This document shows positions 32,368 through 40,986 of a stretch of DNA of 64,000 nucleotides, in pieces. Both the position numbers and the translations under genes were made by a program. Position 1 is the stretch's first letter; every line of letters begins with the position of its first letter. Origin of the DNA: Tenacibaculum aquimarinum (lineage in GTDB: Bacteria > Bacteroidota > Bacteroidia > Flavobacteriales > Flavobacteriaceae); NCBI RefSeq assembly GCF_022478115.1, contig NZ_JAKGSC010000007.1, positions 45,536 to 109,535 of the forward strand, written 5' to 3'. The notes under the pieces were generated by a model that saw only the letters and a list, made by a program, of their open reading frames with translations, made no database searches and was not told the DNA's origin.

Positions 32368-32377
32368 AAAAATAAAT

Positions 32378-32740
32378 ATGGAAATTGCAATAATAGCACA
32401 CGATGGAATGAAGGCAGAAATGGTTCAGTTTTTAAACGAGCATAAAGCTATTTTAGACCAAAAAAACATCAATTTAATTTCTACAGGAACTACTGGAACA
32501 AAAGCAGAAAAAGCAGGTTTTGTTGTTACAAAATTTTTGTCTGGACCGCTTGGAGGAGATGCTCAAATAGCAAGTAGAGTGGTTGAAGGAAAATGTAATA
32601 TGGTGTTGTTCTTTAGAGATCCAAATGAAAAACATCCTCACGAACCAGATATTACCATGTTGTTGCGTTTGTGTGATGTACATGATGTTCCATTGGCAAC
32701 TAATCCATCTACAGCAGAACTATTAATAAAAGCTTTATAA
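32378..32740 (+). CDS. mgsA: Methylglyoxal synthase
   Basis: Converts dihydroxyacetone phosphate to methylglyoxal and phosphate, an overflow route around lower glycolysis. It has 120 residues, shorter than the 152 of E. coli but with the full catalytic core: H8, the phosphate loop GTTG (37-40), catalytic Asp61 in GGDAQ (E. coli Asp71), FFRDP with Asp81, His88 and Asp91, and the final ATN. It is coupled to gap copy 2, so a GAPDH and its bypass enzyme are made from one transcript. Confidence 0.93.
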   Translation: MEIAIIAHDGMKAEMVQFLNEHKAILDQKNINLISTGTTGTKAEKAGFVVTKFLSGPLGGDAQIASRVVEGKCNMVLFFRDPNEKHPHEPDITMLLRLCDVHDVPLATNPSTAELLIKAL

Positions 32741-32741
32741 A

Positions 32742-32778
32742 CAAAAAACCACACTTTTTAAAAGTGTGGTTTTTTGTT
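32742..32778. terminator. Bidirectional terminator between mgsA and ridA
   Basis: The near-perfect stem CAAAAAACCACACTTTT/AAAAGTGTGGTTTTTTG has a T-run in either direction. It begins directly after the mgsA stop and serves the convergent ridA gene as well. Confidence 0.9.
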
Positions 32779-32796
32779 TATAGGAAAGCTGTTGAA

Positions 32797-33177
32797 TTAT
32801 TTAATAGCAATCATGCTAATTTCTACATTTACAAACTTTGGTAAATTTGCAACTTCTACCGTTTCTCTTGCAGGTGCATTTTCATCATTAAAAAAAGTAC
32901 CATAAACTGTGTTCACTTTTGAAAAGTTATGCATGTCTGACACAAAAATTGAACTTTTAATAACGTTTTCAAAAGTCATATTTGCAGCTTCTAATACAGC
33001 TTTTAAATTATTCATAACTAGCGCTGTTTCGTGTTCAATAGAATCTAATTCTAACTCACTAGTTTTTGGGTTTATAGCTATTTGACCTGAAGTATAAAGC
33101 GTATTGCCTACTAAAATGGCTTGATTATATGGCCCAATTGGAGCAGGTGCTTTATTTGTTTTTATTATTGTTTTCAT
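32797..33177 (-). CDS. ridA: RidA family enamine/imine deaminase
   Basis: A soluble protein of 126 residues matching the RidA/YjgF family. APAPIGPYNQAI at the N-terminus, GQIAINP, and the catalytic-arginine segment NAPARETVEVANLP near the C-terminus are present, as in enzymes that hydrolyse 2-aminoacrylate. It would protect PLP enzymes from reactive enamines. It is 58 bases downstream of the LptD-like gene and may share its transcript. Confidence 0.95.
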   Translation of the reverse strand: MKTIIKTNKAPAPIGPYNQAILVGNTLYTSGQIAINPKTSELELDSIEHETALVMNNLKAVLEAANMTFENVIKSSIFVSDMHNFSKVNTVYGTFFNDENAPARETVEVANLPKFVNVEISMIAIK

Positions 33178-33235
33178 TGTTTGTTATTTTTAAAAGTTAA
33201 ATAGTTCAAAAATTTTAATTCTTGTTTACTGTTTA

Positions 33236-35947
33236 CTAAAAAAGTACTCTGTCACTTGGTTTATTTTTTTCCCATTTAAGATCACTTAATGCAGATGCTT
33301 TAACACCAATAAAGAAATTATAAGAAGAGTTAGGTCCAAATGGTGTCCAGTTAAAGTTAAAACGCCAGCTATCTAAATCTCGTGAAAAAGAAAGTCGAGT
33401 ATAGGTGAAATCACTATTATCAATGTCGTAACCGGAAGAAAAGCCAACATTCCATTTTGGGGTTAATTCAAAATCACCACTAAACATAATAGAGTTGTTT
33501 GTTATTCCGCTAGTTAAACCATTGTTAGCGTAATTCATTGCATACACTAAGTTTAATGTCCATGGCACTTTAGCATTGTATAGCTTGGTTTCTTTTGTAC
33601 TATTTTCATTGTTGTTCTGTCTGTTTCCTAAATCATTTGGAAATTGATTAGAGCCAGGTAAATTGTTTCCAAAAACATCAGGAGTGTCTTGCGCTCCGTT
33701 TCCTTTATTGTTTTGATTGTTGGAATTAGAAGCATTTTTACTTTCGTCTTTCTTTTCAAAGTCTTTGCTAGATAACGAATAATTAGCTGTTAAACCTAAT
33801 TGAGACATTCTAAAAATATTGTCATTAAACTTATTAATACGTAGCCCTTCATCATTTACCTGATATGGGTCTAGTGTTGCATTTACATTTAATGCAAGTT
33901 TATCTTTAAAAAGACGTGTTCCTGCATTAGCAGTTACGGGACTCCAACGTAAACTATCAGCAGCAATATTGTAGCTTGTGCTAAAGTTTAAGTTGTTTAA
34001 TAATGTTATTTTTTCATCTTCTTCATCACTGTCAGGATCTTTTGGAGCCATTTTAGCTTCTAAAACATTATTTAATTGAATACCAATAGAGTTAGAAACA
34101 CCGCTTCCTGGAGTTCCGTATATTCCACCTTCAAAAGGAGAATAGGTTAAAAGATCTGTAGGGTCAATACTTTGTTGTACCTGTAAGTTATGTTTTTCAG
34201 CAAAATCCGGCCTATAACCCCAAGAAACAGAAGGTCTAAAAGTGTGTCTTATGGCTTTTAGTCTCCCTTTTTTAAAGTTAAATGTACCGTAAATATTTGT
34301 TGATAAAGAAACACCTACATTATAGTTGTTAAATCTATTAAAGCCGCTTATTGTGTCATTAACAATAGCGCCATTTTCGCCAGAAGTTGGATCAAAACGT
34401 TTATTTATTTTATCAAAATACCATGTTTCAGAATAGTTAATACTTGGCGATAAAGTAAAATATTTAAAAGCTTTTAAGTTTGTACTTGTTCCTGTTGCAT
34501 GTTTTACTCCTGATTTAGCTTCGTTAAACATTTTTGGTGTAAGAAACTCATCGTCAGTTGTGTTAATTCTGTATTCACCTTGCATACTATACGTGAAACC
34601 CATTTTTTGAATAGGATTTTTCTGAATACCATCTTTTCCAGCAAAGGGATAAATTCTATCCATATTTACTTGTAAAGAAGGTAAAGTCATGGTAATAGAT
34701 TCTGTATTTGTATTTTGAGAATGTGTTGCTGTAACATTCATGTTAAAAGGAGTTCCTACAAAATTTCTATAATAAGAAATGGAAGAACTTAACGTATTTG
34801 TTAAAAATTGAGAGTTGTTAAACTCGTTTTGAGATTGTCTATAATAAGTACTACTTCCTAAGTTTACTGAAGCAGAAAAACGTGCATTGGGGTTTGCTTT
34901 ATTGTCTTGACTATGGCTCCATCTAATATTAAAGTTTGTAGCTTCGCTGTAATCACTTAGACCAAGAATACTTTGTTTTATATTTTCGAAACGAACACTA
35001 AAGTTTCCGCTAAACTTGTATCTTTTGTAGTATTGAGAGTCAGTTCTTAAACCCCAACTTCCGTTTGTGTATAAATCCCCAAGAACAGTAAGATCAAAAT
35101 AATCACTCAAGGCAAAATAATAACCTCCGTTTTGTAAGAAAAAGCCTTGTGAATTACTTTCTCCCCAAGAAGGAATAATAAAACCAGAAGTTCTTTTGTC
35201 TGATAGTGGAAAGTAAGCAAAAGGCAGGTAAAACGGTGTAGGTACATCTGCTAAAACCAAATTACTCCCACCAACAATAATTTTTTTTCCAGGAATTAAT
35301 TTAGCTTTATTTGTAGCAATATAATAATCTGGATTGTCTTTTTTTGAAGTAGTAAAACGTAAATTACGCATGTAAATAGTTGAATCATTTACTCGTTTTG
35401 TTTTTTCTCCATAAGTAATAATTTCTCCTTGAACAGTTTTTACTCCATAAACTAAGGCTTTTTTAGTTTTAAAGTTAAATAAAATTGAATCCTGTTCAGA
35501 TTCTTGATCACCTTGCTTAAAAAATGGACGTTGTTTGTAGCCAGTACTATCTTTAATTCCAGTAGCGTAAACAGTATTGTTTTTATAATCTACAATAATA
35601 ATACCTGCTTTTAAATCAATATCTGTATAAGTTACATGCGCTTCATTATACAGTGTAAGTGTTTTCTTTTTAGCGTCTTGAAAAGTGTAATCTTTTGCGT
35701 CATGTGTTATTAAACCTTCTATAACCCCTTTTGGTTTTATAGAGTCCGTAACAATGGTGTCTTTTTTTGTTAAGTTTAAACTGTCTTTTTTAAAACCAGG
35801 AACAGTATCTCTTTTAGAGTTTAAAAGAGTTTCCTCTTTTACAGCTTTAGCATTAATTTTTAAAGGCTTCTTTAAGTCTTGAGCATCAGTGTTTTTTGCT
35901 ACAAAAAAGCAAAAAAATAAAAGTATGTACGTAAGATTTGTTCGCAA
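33236..35947 (-). CDS. lptD: LptD-like outer-membrane LPS assembly protein
   Basis: A 903-residue exported protein with a signal sequence (TYILLFFCFFVAKNTDAQ). An OstA-like beta-jellyroll (about residues 120-250: DAKDYTFQDAKKKTLTLYNE, VDYKNNTVYATGI) and a large outer-membrane barrel follow. PTPFYLPFAYFPLSDKRTSGF and the later strands are typical of the Bacteroidota LptD-like family that delivers lipopolysaccharide to the cell surface. It lacks the Cys pattern of E. coli LptD, and a low-complexity Asn/Gln-rich stretch lies near 755-785. The start is unclear: TTG at 35947 is the first canonical codon, but an ATA two codons earlier may correspond to the Met of homologues. Confidence 0.88.
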   Translation of the reverse strand: MRTNLTYILLFFCFFVAKNTDAQDLKKPLKINAKAVKEETLLNSKRDTVPGFKKDSLNLTKKDTIVTDSIKPKGVIEGLITHDAKDYTFQDAKKKTLTLYNEAHVTYTDIDLKAGIIIVDYKNNTVYATGIKDSTGYKQRPFFKQGDQESEQDSILFNFKTKKALVYGVKTVQGEIITYGEKTKRVNDSTIYMRNLRFTTSKKDNPDYYIATNKAKLIPGKKIIVGGSNLVLADVPTPFYLPFAYFPLSDKRTSGFIIPSWGESNSQGFFLQNGGYYFALSDYFDLTVLGDLYTNGSWGLRTDSQYYKRYKFSGNFSVRFENIKQSILGLSDYSEATNFNIRWSHSQDNKANPNARFSASVNLGSSTYYRQSQNEFNNSQFLTNTLSSSISYYRNFVGTPFNMNVTATHSQNTNTESITMTLPSLQVNMDRIYPFAGKDGIQKNPIQKMGFTYSMQGEYRINTTDDEFLTPKMFNEAKSGVKHATGTSTNLKAFKYFTLSPSINYSETWYFDKINKRFDPTSGENGAIVNDTISGFNRFNNYNVGVSLSTNIYGTFNFKKGRLKAIRHTFRPSVSWGYRPDFAEKHNLQVQQSIDPTDLLTYSPFEGGIYGTPGSGVSNSIGIQLNNVLEAKMAPKDPDSDEEDEKITLLNNLNFSTSYNIAADSLRWSPVTANAGTRLFKDKLALNVNATLDPYQVNDEGLRINKFNDNIFRMSQLGLTANYSLSSKDFEKKDESKNASNSNNQNNKGNGAQDTPDVFGNNLPGSNQFPNDLGNRQNNNENSTKETKLYNAKVPWTLNLVYAMNYANNGLTSGITNNSIMFSGDFELTPKWNVGFSSGYDIDNSDFTYTRLSFSRDLDSWRFNFNWTPFGPNSSYNFFIGVKASALSDLKWEKNKPSDRVLF

Positions 35948-36073
35948 TGCTATAAATACTATTTTTGTGGTTTAGTAAATGTATGGCTCAATTATTGAAG
36001 CACCAAATTTGAAAAGCCAAAATTAGTTAATTTTTATGGATGCTATTTCCATTAATCTAGAAAAAATAATATC

Positions 36074-37135
36074 ATGAATAAAATTTTAGGAGTATTTATC
36101 GTTATTATTTCATTTTTATTGATTTCGCCTACGGCGGAAGCTCAAAAACAATATACAATTGTCTTAGATGCAGGTCATGGAGGAAAAGACCCTGGTAACC
36201 TTGGTAACGGTTATAAGGAAAAAGATATTGCTTTAAAAGTTACTTTAAAGGTTGGTGAAATGTTGTCTGATGAAAAAGATATAAAAGTAATATATACTAG
36301 AAAAACAGATGTTTATCCTAATTTATGGAAGAGAGGGGAAATTGCTAATAAAGCAAAGGCAGATTTGTTTGTTTCTATACATTGCGATTCGTATCAGCCA
36401 AGACCTGAAGCTCATGGAGCGGGTACTTTTGTTTTAGGATTAAGAGGTAATAAGAAGAATTTTGAGATTGCTAAAAGAGAAAATGCATTTATTGTTTCAG
36501 AAGAAAACTATAAAGACAGGTATGAAGGATTTGACCCAAATTCTTCAGAGTCTGTAATAGGTTTATCACTTTTACAGGAAGAAAACTTAGATAAGAGTTT
36601 GCAAGTTGCAAGTATTATTCAAACAGATTTTACACAAAAAGCCAAAAGAAAAGACAGAAAAGTAAAACAAGATAATTTTCAAGTTTTAAGAGAAACTGTT
36701 ATGCCTAGTGTTTTAATTGAGTTGGGTTTTTTAACCAATAAAAAAGAAGGAGCTTTTCTGAATTCTAAAAAAGGTCAGATAAAAATGGCGACTTCTATTG
36801 CTAAATCGATAAAAGAATATATAAACCAACTTAAACTAAATACCGTTGTAACTGATGTTTTGGTTGAAAACACTTCAGATGTTGAATTTAAAATACAAAT
36901 AGCATCAGGGAAAAATAAAATTGCTACAAAACCGTATAACTTTAAAGGTTTACAAAATGTAGAAAGAATTAAAATAGGTTCTTTTTACAAGTATTACTAT
37001 GGAAACACATCTGATTATCAGCAAGTAAAAAAATCTTTATCAAAAGCAAAACAAAAGGGATATAAAGATGCTTTTGTAATTGCTCTTAAAAATGGCGAAA
37101 AAGTATCTGTACAAGATGCTATAAGTAACCAATAA
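36074..37135 (+). CDS. N-acetylmuramoyl-L-alanine amidase with C-terminal SPOR-like domain
   Basis: A peptidoglycan amidase of the Amidase_3 (AmiC) family, 353 residues with signal peptide MNKILGVFIVIISFLLISPTAEA. Zinc ligands are visible as H35 (LDAGHGGKDPG), E49 and H103 (SIHCDS), with catalytic E216 (LIELGFLTN). After residue 240 a domain with VEFKIQIASGKNKI and ERIKIGSFYKYYYG resembles a SPOR fold, which binds denuded septal glycan. The role is therefore probably daughter-cell separation. It is divergent from the LptD-like gene and 65 bases upstream of the MCE gene. Confidence 0.92.
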   Translation: MNKILGVFIVIISFLLISPTAEAQKQYTIVLDAGHGGKDPGNLGNGYKEKDIALKVTLKVGEMLSDEKDIKVIYTRKTDVYPNLWKRGEIANKAKADLFVSIHCDSYQPRPEAHGAGTFVLGLRGNKKNFEIAKRENAFIVSEENYKDRYEGFDPNSSESVIGLSLLQEENLDKSLQVASIIQTDFTQKAKRKDRKVKQDNFQVLRETVMPSVLIELGFLTNKKEGAFLNSKKGQIKMATSIAKSIKEYINQLKLNTVVTDVLVENTSDVEFKIQIASGKNKIATKPYNFKGLQNVERIKIGSFYKYYYGNTSDYQQVKKSLSKAKQKGYKDAFVIALKNGEKVSVQDAISNQ

Positions 37136-37200
37136 TTTAGACCTATTCTTCTTAATTCTAGCAAAATTATTAGTAATATTGCTATTAATAAAATGTAGAT

Positions 37201-38166
37201 ATGTCTAGAGAACTCAAAACAGGAATTGTTGCGGTTGTTATCATTGGTCTCTTAATTTGGGGATACAACTTCCTTAAGGGGCAAGATTTATTTAAAGGTG
37301 ATTCTCGTCACTTTTTTGTAGAATATAACAGTATTCAAGGCCTTAATGAAGCTAGTTTGGTTACCATAAACGGTTTGCAAGTTGGTCGTGTTAGTAAAAT
37401 AAAATTTAATGATAAGCCAGACAAAAGAGGAGGCCTTTTAGTTCGGTTTACTTTAGAAAACGATTTCGTATTTTCAAAACGAAGTATTGTAAGAATATAT
37501 TCTCCAAGTCCTTTAGGGGGGTCTAATTTAGCTATTTTACCTAATTATGAAGGCGATAATGCAGTTTCTGGAGATACACTTAAAGGAGAAATTGAATCAA
37601 GTTTATTCACTTCAATCGGAGAAAGATTAGATCCAATTCAACAAAAATTAGATGAGGTTTTAGAGGGAGCAGATTCTTTATTAGTAGGCTTAAATCAAGT
37701 TTTAGATAAAAAATCTCGTAAAAGTTTAAACCGAAGTATTCTAGGTTTAGAATATACCGTTTCTGATGTAAGAAAAACATTAAAAGGCGTAAATACAATT
37801 TTAGAGGACAATCAAGACAATTTAGCAGCTACACTTACAAACGCAAAAACTATTACAGATAATTTTTCTCAAGTTTCAAAAGATTTAGCTCAAGCTAATT
37901 TAAGTAAAACTATTAAAGAGTTTGAAACAACATTGGCAAATGTAAACGGTTTGTTATCCAATATTGAAAATGGTAACGGTACTTTAGGAAAGCTAATGAC
38001 AGATGATAAAATGTACAATAACCTTACCAACGCTTCAAAAGAGATGGAAGAGTTATTAAGAGAAATGAAGTTAAATCCTAAAAGATTTGTTCATTTTTCT
38101 CTCTTTGGAAAAAAGGCAAAACCTTATAACGAAGAAAATAATAAAGAAAATACTAGTAATAAATAG
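37201..38166 (+). CDS. MCE/MlaD family lipid-transport protein
   Basis: A 321-residue protein with one N-terminal membrane helix (GIVAVVIIGLLIWGYNFL, residues 8-25) and an MCE domain (about 36-120: FFVEYNSIQGLNEASLVTIN, GLQVGRVSKI, SPSPLGGSNLAI). A long helical tail predicted to form a periplasmic stalk follows (about 150-290). MlaD-type proteins carry phospholipids between membranes. No Mla permease or ATPase is next to it. The Fe-S gene begins 11 bases after its stop, so a shared transcript with the amidase or Fe-S genes is likely. Confidence 0.92.
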   Translation: MSRELKTGIVAVVIIGLLIWGYNFLKGQDLFKGDSRHFFVEYNSIQGLNEASLVTINGLQVGRVSKIKFNDKPDKRGGLLVRFTLENDFVFSKRSIVRIYSPSPLGGSNLAILPNYEGDNAVSGDTLKGEIESSLFTSIGERLDPIQQKLDEVLEGADSLLVGLNQVLDKKSRKSLNRSILGLEYTVSDVRKTLKGVNTILEDNQDNLAATLTNAKTITDNFSQVSKDLAQANLSKTIKEFETTLANVNGLLSNIENGNGTLGKLMTDDKMYNNLTNASKEMEELLREMKLNPKRFVHFSLFGKKAKPYNEENNKENTSNK

Positions 38167-38177
38167 AACATAATATA

Positions 38178-39494
38178 ATGCAGTACTTACCAAATTTACT
38201 TTTCGCAATAGTATTAATAATAGGCCTTGGTTTTTTTGTGATGAATGTTAAAAAACTCATCAGAAATATAAAGCTAGGTAAAGATGTTAATAGATCTGAT
38301 AATCAATCAGCACGTTGGAAAAACATGGCTAAAATTGCTTTAGGGCAATATAAAATGGTGCGAAGACCGGTTTCTGGAATACTTCATGTTGTTGTTTATT
38401 TAGGTTTTATAATTATTAATATTGAAGTTTTAGAAATAATAATAGATGGTTTATTTGGGACGCATAGAGTCTTTTCTGGTGTTTTAGGTGACGGTTTATA
38501 CGGGTTCTTAATTGGAACTTTCGAAATCTTAGCAGCTTTAGTTTTTGTTGCGGTTGTAGTGTTTTGGTGGAGAAGAAATATTGCTCAAATTAAAAGATTT
38601 TTCAATAAAGAAATGAAAGGTTGGCCAAAGAACGATGGAAATATTATTTTGTATTTCGAAATGGTTTTAATGTCATTATTCATTATTATGAATGCTACAG
38701 ATGTTCCTTTTCAGGAAGCTGGAATAGGAAATCCAATTAGTCAATTTGTGGCTCCTTGGTTTTCTAACTTTTCTCCAGAAGCATTACATACAATAGAAAA
38801 AGGAGCTTGGTGGATTCACATAATCGGGATTTTAATTTTCTTAAATTACCTTTATTATTCAAAACACTTACATATATTACTAGCGTTTCCAAATACATTT
38901 TATGCAAAATTAAAGCCCAAAGGTCAATTAGATAATTTAGCATCAGTTACTTCTGAAGTAAAAATGATGATGGATCCAGATGCAGATCCCTACGCTGCAC
39001 CAGCAGAAGGAGCAGAAGATGAAGTGCCTGAGAAATTTGGAGCTTCAGATGTAACCGATTTAAACTGGGTACAATTAATGAATGCTTATACGTGTACAGA
39101 ATGTGGGCGTTGTACATCATCTTGTCCGGCAAACTTAACAGGTAAAGAATTGTCTCCTCGTAAAATTATGATGGATACAAGAGATCGTTTAGAAGAGGTT
39201 GGTAAAAATATCGATGCAAACGGAGGAACGTTTGTAGACGATGGAAAACAATTATTAAACGATTATATTTCTCCAGAGGAACTTTGGGCGTGTACAAGTT
39301 GTAATGCTTGTGTGCAAGAATGTCCAGTAAATATAGATCCATTATCAATAATTATGGATATGAGAAGATATTTAGTAATGGAAGAATCTGCTGCGCCTCA
39401 GGAATTGAATATGATGATGACCAATGTAGAAAATAACGGGGCGCCTTGGCAATACAGCCAAATGGATAGATTAAACTGGAAAGACGAAGAATAA
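38178..39494 (+). CDS. Membrane Fe-S electron-transfer protein (HdrC/GlcF-like with NarI-like N-terminus)
   Basis: A 438-residue protein with about five membrane helices in the first 235 residues. These contain His residues suited to heme b ligation, like NarI-type subunits. A cytoplasmic domain has two 4Fe-4S motifs: C306/C309/C312/C316 (CTECGRCTSSCP) and C372/C375/C378/C382 (CTSCNACVQECP). With the next gene, an HdrB-like protein, it would form a membrane oxidoreductase that could pass electrons between a soluble donor and menaquinone. The true partner is not shown by the context; the menaquinone genes lie just downstream. Confidence 0.9.
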   Translation: MQYLPNLLFAIVLIIGLGFFVMNVKKLIRNIKLGKDVNRSDNQSARWKNMAKIALGQYKMVRRPVSGILHVVVYLGFIIINIEVLEIIIDGLFGTHRVFSGVLGDGLYGFLIGTFEILAALVFVAVVVFWWRRNIAQIKRFFNKEMKGWPKNDGNIILYFEMVLMSLFIIMNATDVPFQEAGIGNPISQFVAPWFSNFSPEALHTIEKGAWWIHIIGILIFLNYLYYSKHLHILLAFPNTFYAKLKPKGQLDNLASVTSEVKMMMDPDADPYAAPAEGAEDEVPEKFGASDVTDLNWVQLMNAYTCTECGRCTSSCPANLTGKELSPRKIMMDTRDRLEEVGKNIDANGGTFVDDGKQLLNDYISPEELWACTSCNACVQECPVNIDPLSIIMDMRRYLVMEESAAPQELNMMMTNVENNGAPWQYSQMDRLNWKDEE

Positions 39495-39533
39495 AATAAT
39501 TTTGAATTATTAGTTTTTAGTGTTCAGTAATTC

Positions 39534-39580
39534 AACTTAAAACTAAGAACTTAAAACTAAGAACTCAAAACTTAAAACTT
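39534..39580 (+). repeat. Short tandem AACTTAAAACTAAG repeats
   Basis: Two perfect 14-base units (39534-39547 and 39548-39561) are followed by degenerate copies up to 39580. They fill the 92-base gap between the two Fe-S protein genes, ending six bases before the second ATG. They are probably slippage-generated. Variation in copy number would change the spacing ahead of the second gene. Confidence 0.75.
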
Positions 39581-39586
39581 ACAAAG

Positions 39587-40366
39587 ATGAACGTACCAAC
39601 AATGGCAGAAATGATGGCTCAAGGAAAACAACCAGAAGTGTTGTTTTGGGTTGGAGCTGCAGGAAGTTATGATGATAGAGCTAAGAAAATAACACGTGCT
39701 TTCGTAAAAATTTTACAACAAGCTAATGTAGATTTTGCAGTTCTTGGAACCGAAGAAAGTTCTACAGGAGATGCTGCAAAAAGAGCCGGAAACGAATTTT
39801 TGTTTCAAATGCAAGCAATGATGAATATTGAAGTGCTAAACGGTTACGAAGTAAAAACAATTGTTACTTGCGATCCACATTCATTCAATACATTTAAAAA
39901 TGAATATCCTTCTTTAGGTGGTAAATATGAAGTTTTTCATCATACACAATTCATAAAAAAACTAATTGACGAAGGTCGTTTAACGGTTGACGATACTAAT
40001 TTAAAAGGAAAAAGATTAACCTATCACGATCCTTGTTATTTAGGACGCGCAAACGATGTTTATGAATCTCCACGTGATTTAATTCGTCGTTTAGGAGTTA
40101 ATTTAACAGAAATGAAACGTAGTAAATCTACAGCGTTATGTTGTGGAGCAGGTGGAGCGCAAATGTTTAAAGAGCCAGAAAAAGGTGATAAAGATATTAA
40201 TGTTTTACGTACAGAAGATGCGTTAGAAACTAAACCACAAATTATAGCAACAGGTTGTCCTTATTGTAATACTATGATGACAGATGGAGTTAAGTTTAAG
40301 GAAAAAGAAAGCCAAGTTAAAGTACAAGACATTGCAGAGTTAATTGCAGAAGCAAATAATTTATAA
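39587..40366 (+). CDS. HdrB-like cysteine-rich (CCG) Fe-S protein
   Basis: A soluble protein of 259 residues with one complete CCG motif: C150 (DPCYLGR), C185-C186-G187 (ALCCGAGG), and C224 and C227 (GCPYC). This arrangement binds an unusual cluster at the active site of HdrB, GlcF and LldE-type proteins. The N-terminal half keeps only an incomplete second motif (VTCDPH). It should act with the membrane Fe-S protein encoded just upstream. I cannot tell the substrate from sequence. Confidence 0.9.
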   Translation: MNVPTMAEMMAQGKQPEVLFWVGAAGSYDDRAKKITRAFVKILQQANVDFAVLGTEESSTGDAAKRAGNEFLFQMQAMMNIEVLNGYEVKTIVTCDPHSFNTFKNEYPSLGGKYEVFHHTQFIKKLIDEGRLTVDDTNLKGKRLTYHDPCYLGRANDVYESPRDLIRRLGVNLTEMKRSKSTALCCGAGGAQMFKEPEKGDKDINVLRTEDALETKPQIIATGCPYCNTMMTDGVKFKEKESQVKVQDIAELIAEANNL

Positions 40367-40380
40367 ACACTTAAAAGATT

Positions 40381-40986
40381 ATGAATAAAATTTTCACAAT
40401 TATTGTTTCTTTATTTATTGCATTAAATTGCTATTCTCAAGATGAAAGTGTTGTAGATAAAGTTGCAAAAAAAACATGTGAGTATTTAGAAGGTTTAGAT
40501 TTAGGTTCGCTTTCAGCTGATGAAAGGAATATGAAATTAGGTCTTTATATTTTTAAGATGTATGATGAATATAAAGCTGACTTTAACAAAGAGGGTATTT
40601 ATTTAGATTTGACTAAAGGAGCGGATGAAGGAAGAAAGTTTGGTGTTAAAATAGGGACTAGGATGGCTAGTTTTTGCCCTGAAGCTTTAATGATGTTTGC
40701 TAATGAAGAAGGAGGGGAATCTGATGAAGAAAAATTCTCTGTAAAAGGGGAATTGATAGAATTATCTGGAATTGAAATTAGTAAACTTTCATTAAAAGAT
40801 AATAAAGGTAAAACACAAAAATTTATTTGGATAAATAATTTTGAAGGCTCAGATAAATTGATAAATGAAGAATTTATTCAAGGTTTAAAAGTTAAACTTC
40901 ATTATAGAAATGTTGAAATTTATTCTCCTAAACTAAAAGAATACATCGTAAAAAAACAAATTTCTAAAATTGAGTATTTAGATTAA
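40381..40986 (+). CDS. Exported protein of unknown function
   Basis: A 201-residue protein with a clear signal peptide (MNKIFTIIVSLFIALNCYSQ). The first half is helical and begins VDKVAKKTCEYLEGLDLG; the second is a small beta-rich domain (FSVKGELIELSGIEISKLSL, KTQKFIWINNFEGSD). I do not recognise a characterised family. It starts 14 bases after the HdrB-like gene and ends exactly one base before the menA ATG, so it is part of the same transcript and probably translated together with menA. Confidence 0.8.
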   Translation: MNKIFTIIVSLFIALNCYSQDESVVDKVAKKTCEYLEGLDLGSLSADERNMKLGLYIFKMYDEYKADFNKEGIYLDLTKGADEGRKFGVKIGTRMASFCPEALMMFANEEGGESDEEKFSVKGELIELSGIEISKLSLKDNKGKTQKFIWINNFEGSDKLINEEFIQGLKVKLHYRNVEIYSPKLKEYIVKKQISKIEYLD

